NCBI GenBank assembly: GCA_002855745.1
Contig: NDWX01000003.1
Location: 62,001-126,000 of the forward strand
Length of the DNA: 64,000 bases
Reading direction: 5' to 3'
Source of the DNA: Thermofilum sp. NZ13
Lineage (GTDB): Archaea > Thermoproteota > Thermoprotei > Thermofilales > Thermofilaceae
Each line of letters opens with the position of its first letter. Within the stretch, counting starts at the first letter, position 1. This document shows, one piece after another, positions 1-7,059 of this stretch. The position numbers and the translations under genes are program-made. Under the pieces are notes generated by a model, which was not told the origin of the DNA, made no database searches, and was given only the letters and a program-made list of their open reading frames with translations.

Positions 1-195
1 CTCCTCGACCGCTTGCACCACCTCGACCCTAAGCCCTGTTGGAAGCAACAGCCATCCCTTGTCCGTGTCCAGCCCGCCGCTGGGACCCGGGTGGAACGCT
101 GTCTGATCGAGGAAGACCTTGTTTCCTTCAACCCTGGTGACCGTGGCCTCGAACTCCTTAAGGTAGCTGTCGACCTGGAAGAGCAGCTTCGGCAT
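1..195 (-). CDS. alaX: Alanyl-tRNA editing protein AlaX (partial, C-terminus beyond window)
   Basis: The 65 visible residues begin MPKLLFQVDSYLKEFEATV and continue with the VEGNKVFLDQTAFHPGPSGG segment. This is the N-terminal signature of the AlaX / AlaRS editing-domain family, which hydrolyses Ser- or Gly-tRNA(Ala). The metal-binding motifs lie outside the window, so they cannot be checked. The ATG at 195 is preceded by a GGGAGGAG ribosome binding site, and a TTAAAA TATA-like stretch sits about 30 bases upstream. The family call is firm; activity is inferred from the family. Confidence 0.85.
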   Translation of the reverse strand, partial: MPKLLFQVDSYLKEFEATVTRVEGNKVFLDQTAFHPGPSGGLDTDKGWLLLPTGLRVEVVQAVEE

Positions 196-334
196 CAACT
201 CCTCCCAGCGCGTAGGGGGCTTTTAACCGTTTCCTTATCTTTTTTGAATTACATCTTTCCAAGAACTCCTACTGCAACGATGCAACTTCTTGAAAACCCT
301 GCACGGTTAAAATATCCTAAAAAGAGAGTTAGGG

Positions 335-397
335 AGTTCAGTCCGCGGTAATCCGGCTCACCGATCGCCGGGGGGCAAGCTTAGTCATCATCACATC
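335..397 (-). ncRNA. C/D box sRNA candidate, guide to 16S rRNA 530 loop
   Basis: On the minus strand the segment holds a C box GTGATGA (388-394), an internal GCGA-TCG-GTGAGC block acting as D'/C', and a D box CTGA (338-341), about 57 nt from C to D. The ten bases ATTACCGCGG before the D box (one base between) are exactly complementary to the universal 16S sequence CCGCGGUAAU. By the N+5 rule the methylated base would be the C equivalent to E. coli C528. It starts almost on the stop codon of the upstream gene, so it is probably processed from that mRNA. The same internal GCGA-N-CGGTGAGC block recurs in the candidate at 63770-63834, which supports both. Confidence 0.65.
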
Positions 398-1799
398 AAG
401 GACCGTGCGGTGCTTGATAAAATCTTCTCCGCTCTAGGGCTCTCCTGACTATGTCCACCAGTATCAGTGGGGATTCGGCGAGGATCACCAGCGAGGGCTC
501 GAGGTTGGGTATGTCGTGGTAGTAGAACGCGGATCCCCAGGTCCCTGACTCTATGGCTTTGCTTACCGGGCACTCTGAGGCAAAGCTTGAGACGTCTACA
601 GGGTTTATGCCGATGCCCTGCAGGGCTTCGAGGAACGCGGGGTCGGGTTTGACGTTAATGGCGGCTCGCATGTTGGGGTTTATCCTCGATGCCTCGATCA
701 GCACCCTTGCCAGGTGCCTAGACGCCCCGAAGGTCGGCTTACCGCACACCCTAACCCCTCTCCTAGTCTTGATGAGCCTCCCATCGATCGCGGCCACGTC
801 CTCCGGCTTCTCGGGCCTCGGCTTCGCGAAGGCTATGTTCGCCCCGACCTCCGGGATAAGCTGCTCGAAGCCTGGCAGAGCCATCAGGCTTCTCGCCGCG
901 AGCTCGAGCTGCGCTAGCTCGAAGCTTCCCGGCGTGTAGGGGTTGTAGAGTTCCACCAGCGGCGAGACAGGGGGCTCAAGGTAGCGGGTAGACTTGTACA
1001 ACACTCCCACCCCAGGCCCCTTGACGGAGCCTATTTTCGAGCACGGAAGGCTCTTCTCACCGCACAGGGCCTCTAACTCCCGTGGGCTGTCGGTGAAGGC
1101 CAGTAGGACACCGTAGCTCGGTGCGGTGAAGGGGTCCACCCATTCCGGGAGGCCCGGGTGGAGCTTGACGCCCTCCGGCTGCAACTCTATCTCTAGGCTG
1201 TAGTACAGGCTGACCTCGACAAGCGCGCCGAGCACGCCGCCCTCCGAGACGTCGTGCATGAACTTGACCTCGGGGGCTTCCTGAAGCTGGAGAGCGTAGT
1301 CCAGGGGGGTCATCTCCCTCAGCGGCACGCTGCCGCCCAGAAGCCACGCCGCCTCCGCGCCCACCAGCCCCACCGCGTAGACGGTGTCCCCCGCGGAGGG
1401 TGCCGCTCGGTCCCGCACTTTCCTGCCTATCACCGTTGAGACCGCTAGGGGGTACTCGATGCCCTCGTAGCGGGCAGTGTGGCCCCCCGCGAGCCTCACG
1501 CCGTACCTTCCGCACTCCTCCGCGAAAACCCTCACGACCGCCTCGACCTCCTCGTCGCTCGCGCCCGGGGGCATCGTGACTGTAAGCGTGGCGTAGAGGG
1601 GCTGGGCGTGCGCGACGGCAACGTTCGCAGCGGAGTAGTGGAATGCGAAGAAGCCTAAAGACTCGCTGGGGACCCCTACAGCCGGGTTGGTTGACGCCAC
1701 CAAGTCGCCCTCCACGGGGTTAGCGTCGAGGCCGGGGGCTACGCCAGCATCCTTGAGGACTTCGATGACCCTGCTAAGTGGTATTTTACCGACCTTCAT
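396..1799 (-). CDS. AIR synthase-related protein fused to a ThiN domain
   Basis: About 467 residues. The N-terminal ~310 resemble the PurM/HypE/ThiL ATP-binding superfamily, with a paired alpha/beta layout and a conserved AGGHTARYEG-type segment. The C-terminal ~130 residues (FGASRHLARVLIEASRINP, then AAINVKPD and ASECPVSKAIESGTWG) match the ThiN domain, which acts as thiamine-phosphate synthase in ThiDN or as the ligand sensor in ThiR. No DNA-binding helix-turn-helix is present, so an enzymatic or scaffold role is more likely than ThiR-type repression. The ATG at 1799 (MKVGKIPLSRV) fits the family start; a TTG at 1820 is also possible. It lies 33 bases after the small membrane protein gene. 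Substrate unknown; a link to thiamine is inferred. Confidence 0.75.
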   Translation of the reverse strand: MKVGKIPLSRVIEVLKDAGVAPGLDANPVEGDLVASTNPAVGVPSESLGFFAFHYSAANVAVAHAQPLYATLTVTMPPGASDEEVEAVVRVFAEECGRYGVRLAGGHTARYEGIEYPLAVSTVIGRKVRDRAAPSAGDTVYAVGLVGAEAAWLLGGSVPLREMTPLDYALQLQEAPEVKFMHDVSEGGVLGALVEVSLYYSLEIELQPEGVKLHPGLPEWVDPFTAPSYGVLLAFTDSPRELEALCGEKSLPCSKIGSVKGPGVGVLYKSTRYLEPPVSPLVELYNPYTPGSFELAQLELAARSLMALPGFEQLIPEVGANIAFAKPRPEKPEDVAAIDGRLIKTRRGVRVCGKPTFGASRHLARVLIEASRINPNMRAAINVKPDPAFLEALQGIGINPVDVSSFASECPVSKAIESGTWGSAFYYHDIPNLEPSLVILAESPLILVDIVRRALERRRFYQAPHGP

Positions 1800-1832
1800 C
1801 CCGTGAAAAAGGACGCACAACGAGGTTGTATA

Positions 1833-2126
1833 CTATTCGGTCCAGGGGAACGGGTAGCCTCTCTCCTTGAGCTTTTTGAGCTCCTCAGCCAGTTTCTTCT
1901 CGATCTCCTCGACCTTAGCCGGAGGGGGAGAGATCACTAGGGAGACGCCGATAACCAGTAGGATTAGCAGGAATGAGCCCACCGTGGCGAGGGCTGTCAG
2001 CTTGAGGGTCAGCATGCTGACCTCCTCACCCGCGAAGAAGAGCGAGTACACGTACACGGCGCCTATAGTGACCGCCAGAACGGTGAGAAACGCCCCTACA
2101 AGCCTGTCCTTGTCCACCCTAGTCAC
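1833..2126 (-). CDS. Small two-helix membrane protein, unknown function
   Basis: A 97-residue protein with two hydrophobic helices (about residues 11-31 and 44-66) and a charged C-terminal tail rich in EEIEKKLAEELKKLKERG, likely a cytoplasmic coiled helix. The GTG start follows a GGAGGG ribosome binding site and overlaps the end of the upstream PLD-type gene by 8 bases, so the two are translationally coupled. The family is not recognised. The coupling suggests a membrane partner of the PLD protein. Confidence 0.7.
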   Translation of the reverse strand: MTRVDKDRLVGAFLTVLAVTIGAVYVYSLFFAGEEVSMLTLKLTALATVGSFLLILLVIGVSLVISPPPAKVEEIEKKLAEELKKLKERGYPFPWTE

Positions 2127-2691
2127 CCCTCCATATCGAGGCGAAGTAATCCGTGTAGACCTGTGCGACCGCGGCGTCGTCGATAAGGACGCTCGCCTCG
2201 TGGTTCCGCACCATAGCCATGTAGCTCCAGTTGTGGGAGCCGACGATGACGTACCTACCGTCGACTATGACCAGCTTCGCGTGTGTCGTCCTGGACCTGG
2301 TGTCGTACCTCACCATCACGCCGTTATCCAGAAGCCTGCGGTACGTGAACTCGTTGGCGTCGACGCTGTTCTCAAGCACGACCTTGACGTCTACTCCTTT
2401 CTTCGCCTTGGAGATCAAAAGCTCCACGATCTTGGAGATCTCTTCCGTGTCGCTCTTGAACTCGAACATGGCGACGTAGATAGACTTGTTGGCTGACTCT
2501 AGCAAGCTGAGCAGTGTTGGGTAGTAGTCCCTGTCGTTTATCACCCGCAACTTGACGCAAGCCTGAGCGGCGGGGACCTCGGCCGTCGTGGGGGCCTGCG
2601 ACCTGAGCCCGAAGTAGAACCCTGCTAGGAACGCGACGCCCACGAGCAGGAGCACCAGCACTAAAACCGAGCCCACGGATGCCCTGCGCAT
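2119..2691 (-). CDS. Membrane-anchored PLD-type phosphodiesterase/nuclease-like protein
   Basis: 190 residues. An N-terminal signal anchor (about residues 8-30, LVLVLLLVGVAFLAGFYFG) is followed by one phospholipase-D-like domain. One HKD motif is visible (HAKLVIVD, then GSHNWS), as in Nuc-type single-HKD nucleases that act as dimers. The preceding part (SIYVAMFEFKSD, VKVVLENS) is typical of the fold. The active domain should face outside the membrane. Likely substrates are nucleic acid or phospholipid; the sequence does not decide. It overlaps the downstream two-helix protein gene by 8 bases. Confidence 0.82.
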   Translation of the reverse strand: MRRASVGSVLVLVLLLVGVAFLAGFYFGLRSQAPTTAEVPAAQACVKLRVINDRDYYPTLLSLLESANKSIYVAMFEFKSDTEEISKIVELLISKAKKGVDVKVVLENSVDANEFTYRRLLDNGVMVRYDTRSRTTHAKLVIVDGRYVIVGSHNWSYMAMVRNHEASVLIDDAAVAQVYTDYFASIWRGD

Positions 2692-2738
2692 CCTCGTCCC
2701 TCTTGCACCTGCTTTACGAAGGATTTAACACTTTCCGT

Positions 2739-3515
2739 TTAATCGAGGCTGAGCTTTCCCTGGAACCTCTCCTTGAGCTTGAGAACCACCTCCCTGTGGA
2801 CCTCCTGCACGGGATTTCGGCCGTCGATCACTATGAACACCTCCTCGTAGTCCTTCGCGAGCTGGAGGTACCGCTCTCGAACTTTAACCATGAAGTCTGG
2901 ATCCTCGAAGCGCGTGGTCTCCCCCCTCGCCTTGAGCCTGCGGTACGCCTCCTCGACTGGTATGTCCAGCAACACAACAACGTCCGGAAACCTAATGGAT
3001 CTGTTTATCGCGAGGATGAACTCCTCTGGTAGGCCTCTAGCCACCTGGTAGGCTAGGCTGGCGAACAGGGACCTGTCGGAGATGATGATCTTTCCGGCCT
3101 CGAGGGACGGCAGGATGACCTCCTTCTGCAGTATTATCCTGTCGGCGGCGAACAGGTAGGCCTCGGCGTCGGGGTCCAGGTCGTGCTTGTAGAGAAAGTC
3201 CTTTATCGCCTTGACCCAGGGCTCTCGCACGAGGACGGCGTCGTAGCCCTTCCTTCTAATGTATTCGTAGAGCAACACAGCCTGCGTCGTCTTACCGCTA
3301 CCGTCGATGCCCTCGAAGACTATGTAAACCCCTCCAGGAGTCACGCGCCTCTGCGGGAGGCTCACAGGCTTCTTCTGGGCTTCGATTAGCCCGTGCTTAG
3401 GGCAGTAGTACTCGACTATCACCTCTCCGCTGAGCGTCATCGTGCGAACTATGCGAGGTTTAACGTAGTCCCCGCACTGGGGGCAGAAAACCCTGTCTTT
3501 GACGTCATCGGACAT
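2739..3515 (-). CDS. tmk: Thymidylate kinase with N-terminal zinc ribbon
   Basis: 258 residues. The first ~50 form a zinc-ribbon-like module (CPQC, then CPKH), followed by a linker and a P-loop dTMP kinase domain. Walker A is FEGIDGSGKTTQ, the DR(S) motif is ISDRSLFASLAYQ, and the DPD/ARGE-type lid region reads RLKARGETTRFEDPD. It phosphorylates dTMP to dTDP for DNA synthesis. The ribbon is an extra compared with the standard ~200-residue enzyme. Start ATG at 3515 has no evident ribosome binding site, consistent with a leaderless transcript. A thymidylate synthase lies in the same window (34.5 kb). Confidence 0.9.
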   Translation of the reverse strand: MSDDVKDRVFCPQCGDYVKPRIVRTMTLSGEVIVEYYCPKHGLIEAQKKPVSLPQRRVTPGGVYIVFEGIDGSGKTTQAVLLYEYIRRKGYDAVLVREPWVKAIKDFLYKHDLDPDAEAYLFAADRIILQKEVILPSLEAGKIIISDRSLFASLAYQVARGLPEEFILAINRSIRFPDVVVLLDIPVEEAYRRLKARGETTRFEDPDFMVKVRERYLQLAKDYEEVFIVIDGRNPVQEVHREVVLKLKERFQGKLSLD

Positions 3516-3626
3516 ACTGTTGTGAGGGGTGCGAAAGGTAATTGTGATTTTCGCGCGCTCCTGTTGAGTATAACGATGTTACTTTGTAAAAAAACTTTTT
3601 TATACTCGTGATGGGCGAATACTGCT

Positions 3627-4010
3627 GTGGATGAGCTGAGCCGGATAGTCTTCTGGGTTTGGAGGATAGGTGAGAGCGAGAAGAGCCTCGTCGAGATCTC
3701 GAAGAACGTGGAGAAAGCCAGGGAGGTTCTCGAGCTCCTGCAGAAGTACTCGCTCGTGGACGTGAAGAAAAAGGGTAGGATTTTCCTGGTCTCGCTCTCC
3801 GATAAGGGCTTTGGGGTTTATAAGAAGATAAGGGAGATAAGGGAAATCGTTGGGCTCGAGCCCGAAAGCCCGCCGCGGATACAGCCCGAGAGGGGCGTCG
3901 CGGAGCCCCAAGCTGAGGGGCTGGAGCCCGGAGGCCTGCCGTCGTTCCTGGTTGGGAACCCCTGGCTCGGCGTTCTGGCTAAAAGAGGCCGTGAGAGGCT
4001 GGGGCTATGA
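3627..4010 (+). CDS. Winged-helix-like protein at the head of the RadA-paralog operon
   Basis: 127 residues. The first ~75 have a winged-helix pattern (RIGESEKSLVEISKNVEKAREVLELLQ, then VDVKKKGRIFLVSLSDKG as the wing). The rest is a proline-rich linker and a short tail. GTG start at 3627. The TATA-like TTTTTTATAC at 3598-3606 lies about 25 bases upstream, so a leaderless mRNA starting at the GTG is likely. Its stop overlaps the next start (ATGA). It could regulate the operon or bind DNA within the repair module; it belongs to no family I can name. Confidence 0.65.
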   Translation: MDELSRIVFWVWRIGESEKSLVEISKNVEKAREVLELLQKYSLVDVKKKGRIFLVSLSDKGFGVYKKIREIREIVGLEPESPPRIQPERGVAEPQAEGLEPGGLPSFLVGNPWLGVLAKRGRERLGL

Positions 4011-4564
4011 GCAAGCTCGTGGTTGTAGGCAGGGAGCAATTCTCTAGAGCTCACCTAAAGGTGTTCAGGGAGGCTGAGGTCCGCGCGATATTTGGCGAGG
4101 TCGCCGAGGAGGTACTTCAGATGACGCGCGACGTGGTCGTGCTTTTCCCGCCCCTCATAGTTCACGTTGAGCTCTGCGGTAAGAGCGCCTACCTCCCACC
4201 TGGAGTGAGCCTGGCGAGCGGAGCGTACTTGAAGGTATTGGGAGGGCTGTACGTGCCCGAGCTACTGGACGGGGAGTTCCTCGAGTACCTTCTCTTCGAC
4301 GTCCCCCGCAGCCTCGACGAGGCGAGGCGGCCTATCGTGGTAGAGGACATCGACCAGAGGTTTACGACGGATGTGCGCGATGGTGTGCTCTACGCGCTTG
4401 ACATCCTTTCGAGGATCTCTTCCACTTACCGCGTCCCCGTCCTCGTCCACGGTGACAGGGGGCTGGAGGAGCTCTGGGGCTTTGCTCGACGCTTCATATG
4501 CCTTGAAAGGGGGTTGTGCCTTCTAGACGACATGCCCTTCTGCCGGGGTGAAAAGAGTGCATAG
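4007..4564 (+). CDS. Protein of unknown function, RadA-paralog operon
   Basis: 185 residues with alternating strands and helices. A Walker-B-like strand (RPIVVEDIDQRF) is followed by a helix and a second hydrophobic strand (RVPVLVHGDRG), which recalls the second half of a RecA-type core. No P-loop is present. It overlaps the preceding gene by 4 bases and the RadA paralog by 17, so it is made together with both. A degenerate RecA-fold mediator, like eukaryotic Rad51-paralog partners, is a possible role but is inference only. Confidence 0.6.
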   Translation: MSKLVVVGREQFSRAHLKVFREAEVRAIFGEVAEEVLQMTRDVVVLFPPLIVHVELCGKSAYLPPGVSLASGAYLKVLGGLYVPELLDGEFLEYLLFDVPRSLDEARRPIVVEDIDQRFTTDVRDGVLYALDILSRISSTYRVPVLVHGDRGLEELWGFARRFICLERGLCLLDDMPFCRGEKSA

Positions 4565-5504
4565 TATAGACGAGCTGGGAACGGTTGAGGGCATCGGTAA
4601 AGTAACTATAGCCAAGCTCAGGGCTCTCGGGCTCGAGCACGTGGAGGACGTAGTGCTCTTCAACCCCGAGGAGCTCGAGGAGCTCGCAGGGATCGACTTC
4701 GAGCGGGCGCTTCGGATTGTCCGAGCGGCTCGGCGGATAGTGGGTTGGGAGACGAAGGCGTACTCGGGCAAGGAGTACGCCTCTGTGCTGCGCCAGCGCG
4801 ACATACTCACGACGGGGGTCTCCTCTGTCGACAACTTGCTCAACGGTGGGCTGGCTGTCTACGACATTTACGAGTTTGCAGGGGAGTTTGGCACGGGTAA
4901 GACGCAGCTCTGCCACCAGCTGGCGGTAACATCGCAGCTGCCGCCGTCGCACGGGGGCCTCGGTGCCGGCGCGGTGTACATCGACACGGAGGGCACGTTC
5001 AGCCCCGAGAGGGTTGAGGTGATCGGGAAGAGGTTCGAGGTCGACGACCCCCTGTCAAACATATACGTAGTGAGGCCCTTGAGCGTCGACGAGCTCGAAG
5101 AGTTCGTCGTCAGGGGGCTTCCCAGGGTTCTGAAGTCAGGCGCACGTGCCGTCGTGCTCGACAGCGTGATCGCGCTCTACAGGGCTCAGTTCCGTGGCAG
5201 GGAATGGCTGGCGATGAGGCAGCAGAGGATTAACTACATGCTGGACTGGCTGAAGAGGCTGTCGAGGCTCTACGGGCTCGTCACCGTCATAACTAACCAG
5301 GTCGTCAGCGTCCCCAGCGCGTGGGGCGTGGCCGTGAAGCTGCCGGCTGGCGGCAACATCATAGCTCACGCGAGCACGCACAGGTTTCTTCTGAAGAAAG
5401 CCGGCGAGAACTTCCTCATAGAGGTTCTCGACAGCCCAAGGCTACCCAGGGGCGCGAGCGCGGAATTCACCATCGCGGAGGACGGGCTTCACGATGCAAG
5501 GTAG
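4548..5504 (+). CDS. RadA/Rad51 paralog
   Basis: 318 residues. A helix-hairpin-helix N-terminal domain (about 1-60, GTVEGIGKVTIAKLRALGL) precedes a RecA core with Walker A GEFGTGKT (112-119), Walker B AVVLDS (201-206) and a TNQV motif before loop L2. It clearly differs from the canonical RadA at 11.3-12.4 kb: N-terminal region shorter, L2 region rewritten (SVPSAWGVAVKLPAGG), and the (S/R)RQQK-type segment reads AMRQQRINYML. Likely an accessory recombinase paralog that helps RadA or acts in a separate pathway. GTG start at 4548 lies inside the upstream gene; the 3' end overlaps a nuclease gene. Confidence 0.85.
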   Translation: MKRVHSIDELGTVEGIGKVTIAKLRALGLEHVEDVVLFNPEELEELAGIDFERALRIVRAARRIVGWETKAYSGKEYASVLRQRDILTTGVSSVDNLLNGGLAVYDIYEFAGEFGTGKTQLCHQLAVTSQLPPSHGGLGAGAVYIDTEGTFSPERVEVIGKRFEVDDPLSNIYVVRPLSVDELEEFVVRGLPRVLKSGARAVVLDSVIALYRAQFRGREWLAMRQQRINYMLDWLKRLSRLYGLVTVITNQVVSVPSAWGVAVKLPAGGNIIAHASTHRFLLKKAGENFLIEVLDSPRLPRGASAEFTIAEDGLHDAR

Positions 5505-6009
5505 CCTCGCTATCTCTCTGGTCAGAGCGGCGCTTGAGAGGTTCGAGCGGGCGCGCGCCACCCGTGAGCCCAAGTTCACGGTAAGCCTCGTCGCGCGGGC
5601 GTGGAGCCGCGGGAAGGGTAGGGGGGCTGCGCACGGGAGAAGGGTGCACGAGAGGCTGTGGGGTGACTTGAGCCTGATTGGTCAGTCCGAGGCTGTCGCG
5701 ACGCCCCTCCCGCTTGCGTGGAGGTTCCGGTTCGGCTGGGTGTATGGTGTGGCTGACCAGGTCCTGTTCGAGAGAGGGGTCCCGGTGAGGGTGGCTGAGG
5801 TTAAGAGCTACGATTCCTACGGGCTGAGCGAGCCCGTGCAGGCCAGCCTTTACGGCTTGCTCCTCGAGCTCAACTTCGTTGCGAGGCCGATCGTGGAGCT
5901 TGTTGGCAGAAGGGCTGTAGAGGTCGGCGGTTGGGAGGAGCTCGCGCTAGAGGCCCTTTCCATCTTCACTAGAAAGCTATCGAATAAAAACATTTCCAGC
6001 AATATTTAA
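5494..6009 (+). CDS. PD-(D/E)XK nuclease, Cas4/RecB-like
   Basis: 171 residues. The core motifs are an N-terminal GRRVHERLWG helix, the D of GVADQV (D88), the E-x-K of VAEVKSYDS (E102, K104), and the QxxxY motif QASLYG (Q116, Y120). This is the Cas4/RecB nuclease arrangement. The four cysteines of a Cas4 iron-sulfur cluster are absent, and no CRISPR array or other cas gene is seen in the window. ATG start overlaps the RadA paralog by 11 bases. Coupling to a recombinase points to DNA end processing or branched-DNA cleavage. Confidence 0.8.
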   Translation: MQGSLAISLVRAALERFERARATREPKFTVSLVARAWSRGKGRGAAHGRRVHERLWGDLSLIGQSEAVATPLPLAWRFRFGWVYGVADQVLFERGVPVRVAEVKSYDSYGLSEPVQASLYGLLLELNFVARPIVELVGRRAVEVGGWEELALEALSIFTRKLSNKNISSNI

Positions 6010-6036
6010 CAGGGGTTTTACCGATACTATAGAGAG

Positions 6037-7059
6037 GTGGTGGGGCTGAGAAGCCTAGGTGTAGCGGTGGCGGGGCTCGGGCGGATAGGCAGAGTCCACT
6101 CGGAGATTCTGGCCTACAGGGTTGAGAAAGCTAAGCTGGTGGCTGTGATGGACGTTGTAGAGGAGCTTGCGAGGTCAACGGCTGAGAGGTTCAAGGTGAA
6201 GGCGTACACAGACTACGACTCCATGCTGAAGGACCCCGAGGTTGACGCCGTTTTCGTGACAACGCCGACCTACCTGCACCACGACATGATAGTCAAGGCG
6301 CTGGAAGCGGGAAAGGACGTCTTCACGGAGAAACCCATCACGGTCACAGCTGACGAAGCCGTCGACGTCGTCACTAGGGCTGATAGGGCCGGGCTCAAGC
6401 TAATGGTGGGGTACATGCGGCGCTTCGATGACGCGTACTCGGAGGCCAAGCGCAGGATCGCGAGCGGCGAGATCGGGAGGCCCGTCGCCTTCCTGAACGT
6501 AGCCCGCGACCCTGGAGCGCCCCCAGGTTGGGCTCAAGACCCGAAGCTCAGCGGGGGAATTTTCCTGGACATGTTGAGCCACGACTTCGACATGGCTAGG
6601 TTCCTTATCGGGAGCGAGGTGAAGAGGGTTTACGTCTCTGGCGGGGCGGTTCTCTACGACGAGATCAAGGCTAAGGGAGATCTCGACCTGGTGAACGTGA
6701 GCTTCGAGTTCGAGAACGGCGTTTACGGCGTCGTGCACGGGAGCAGGAAGAGCGTCTTCGGCTACGACCTGAGGACAGAGGTGCTGGGCACCGAGGGCAC
6801 TGTCTACGTGGGTAGCGCCGTGGACCCGAACCTGGCTGTCGGTGTAAAAAGCGGCGTGGTGCTGAGGGGTGTTCAGTGGTTCTGGGCGAGGTTCTACGAG
6901 GCCTACGTCCGGGAGGACCAAGCGTTCGTGGACTCGGTCTTGAACGACGCGCCGCTTCCCATAACGGGACTCGACGGCCTGAGGGTGGTCGAGGTCGCGG
7001 AGGCTTGCTGGAGGAGCGTCCGGGAGGGCAGGCCAGTCGAGGTGGTGAAGAGGCTCTAA
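6037..7059 (+). CDS. Gfo/Idh/MocA family oxidoreductase
   Basis: 340 residues. The N-terminal Rossmann fold starts VAVAGLGRIGRVHSEIL (NAD(P) binding). The signature EKPITVTADEA carries the catalytic-region lysine, and the C-terminal alpha/beta domain contains LSHDFDMARFL, as in inositol 2-dehydrogenase-like enzymes. It probably oxidises or reduces a sugar or cyclitol; the substrate cannot be read from sequence. GTG start at 6037, with a second GTG one codon later. The gene is convergent with the Lhr helicase: the two stop codons overlap at 7056-7059. Confidence 0.88.
   Translation: MVGLRSLGVAVAGLGRIGRVHSEILAYRVEKAKLVAVMDVVEELARSTAERFKVKAYTDYDSMLKDPEVDAVFVTTPTYLHHDMIVKALEAGKDVFTEKPITVTADEAVDVVTRADRAGLKLMVGYMRRFDDAYSEAKRRIASGEIGRPVAFLNVARDPGAPPGWAQDPKLSGGIFLDMLSHDFDMARFLIGSEVKRVYVSGGAVLYDEIKAKGDLDLVNVSFEFENGVYGVVHGSRKSVFGYDLRTEVLGTEGTVYVGSAVDPNLAVGVKSGVVLRGVQWFWARFYEAYVREDQAFVDSVLNDAPLPITGLDGLRVVEVAEACWRSVREGRPVEVVKRL

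Noticed and set aside
1867-2496. 209-codon plus-strand frame
   Set aside because: Antisense to two coupled genes with clear membrane and PLD motifs.
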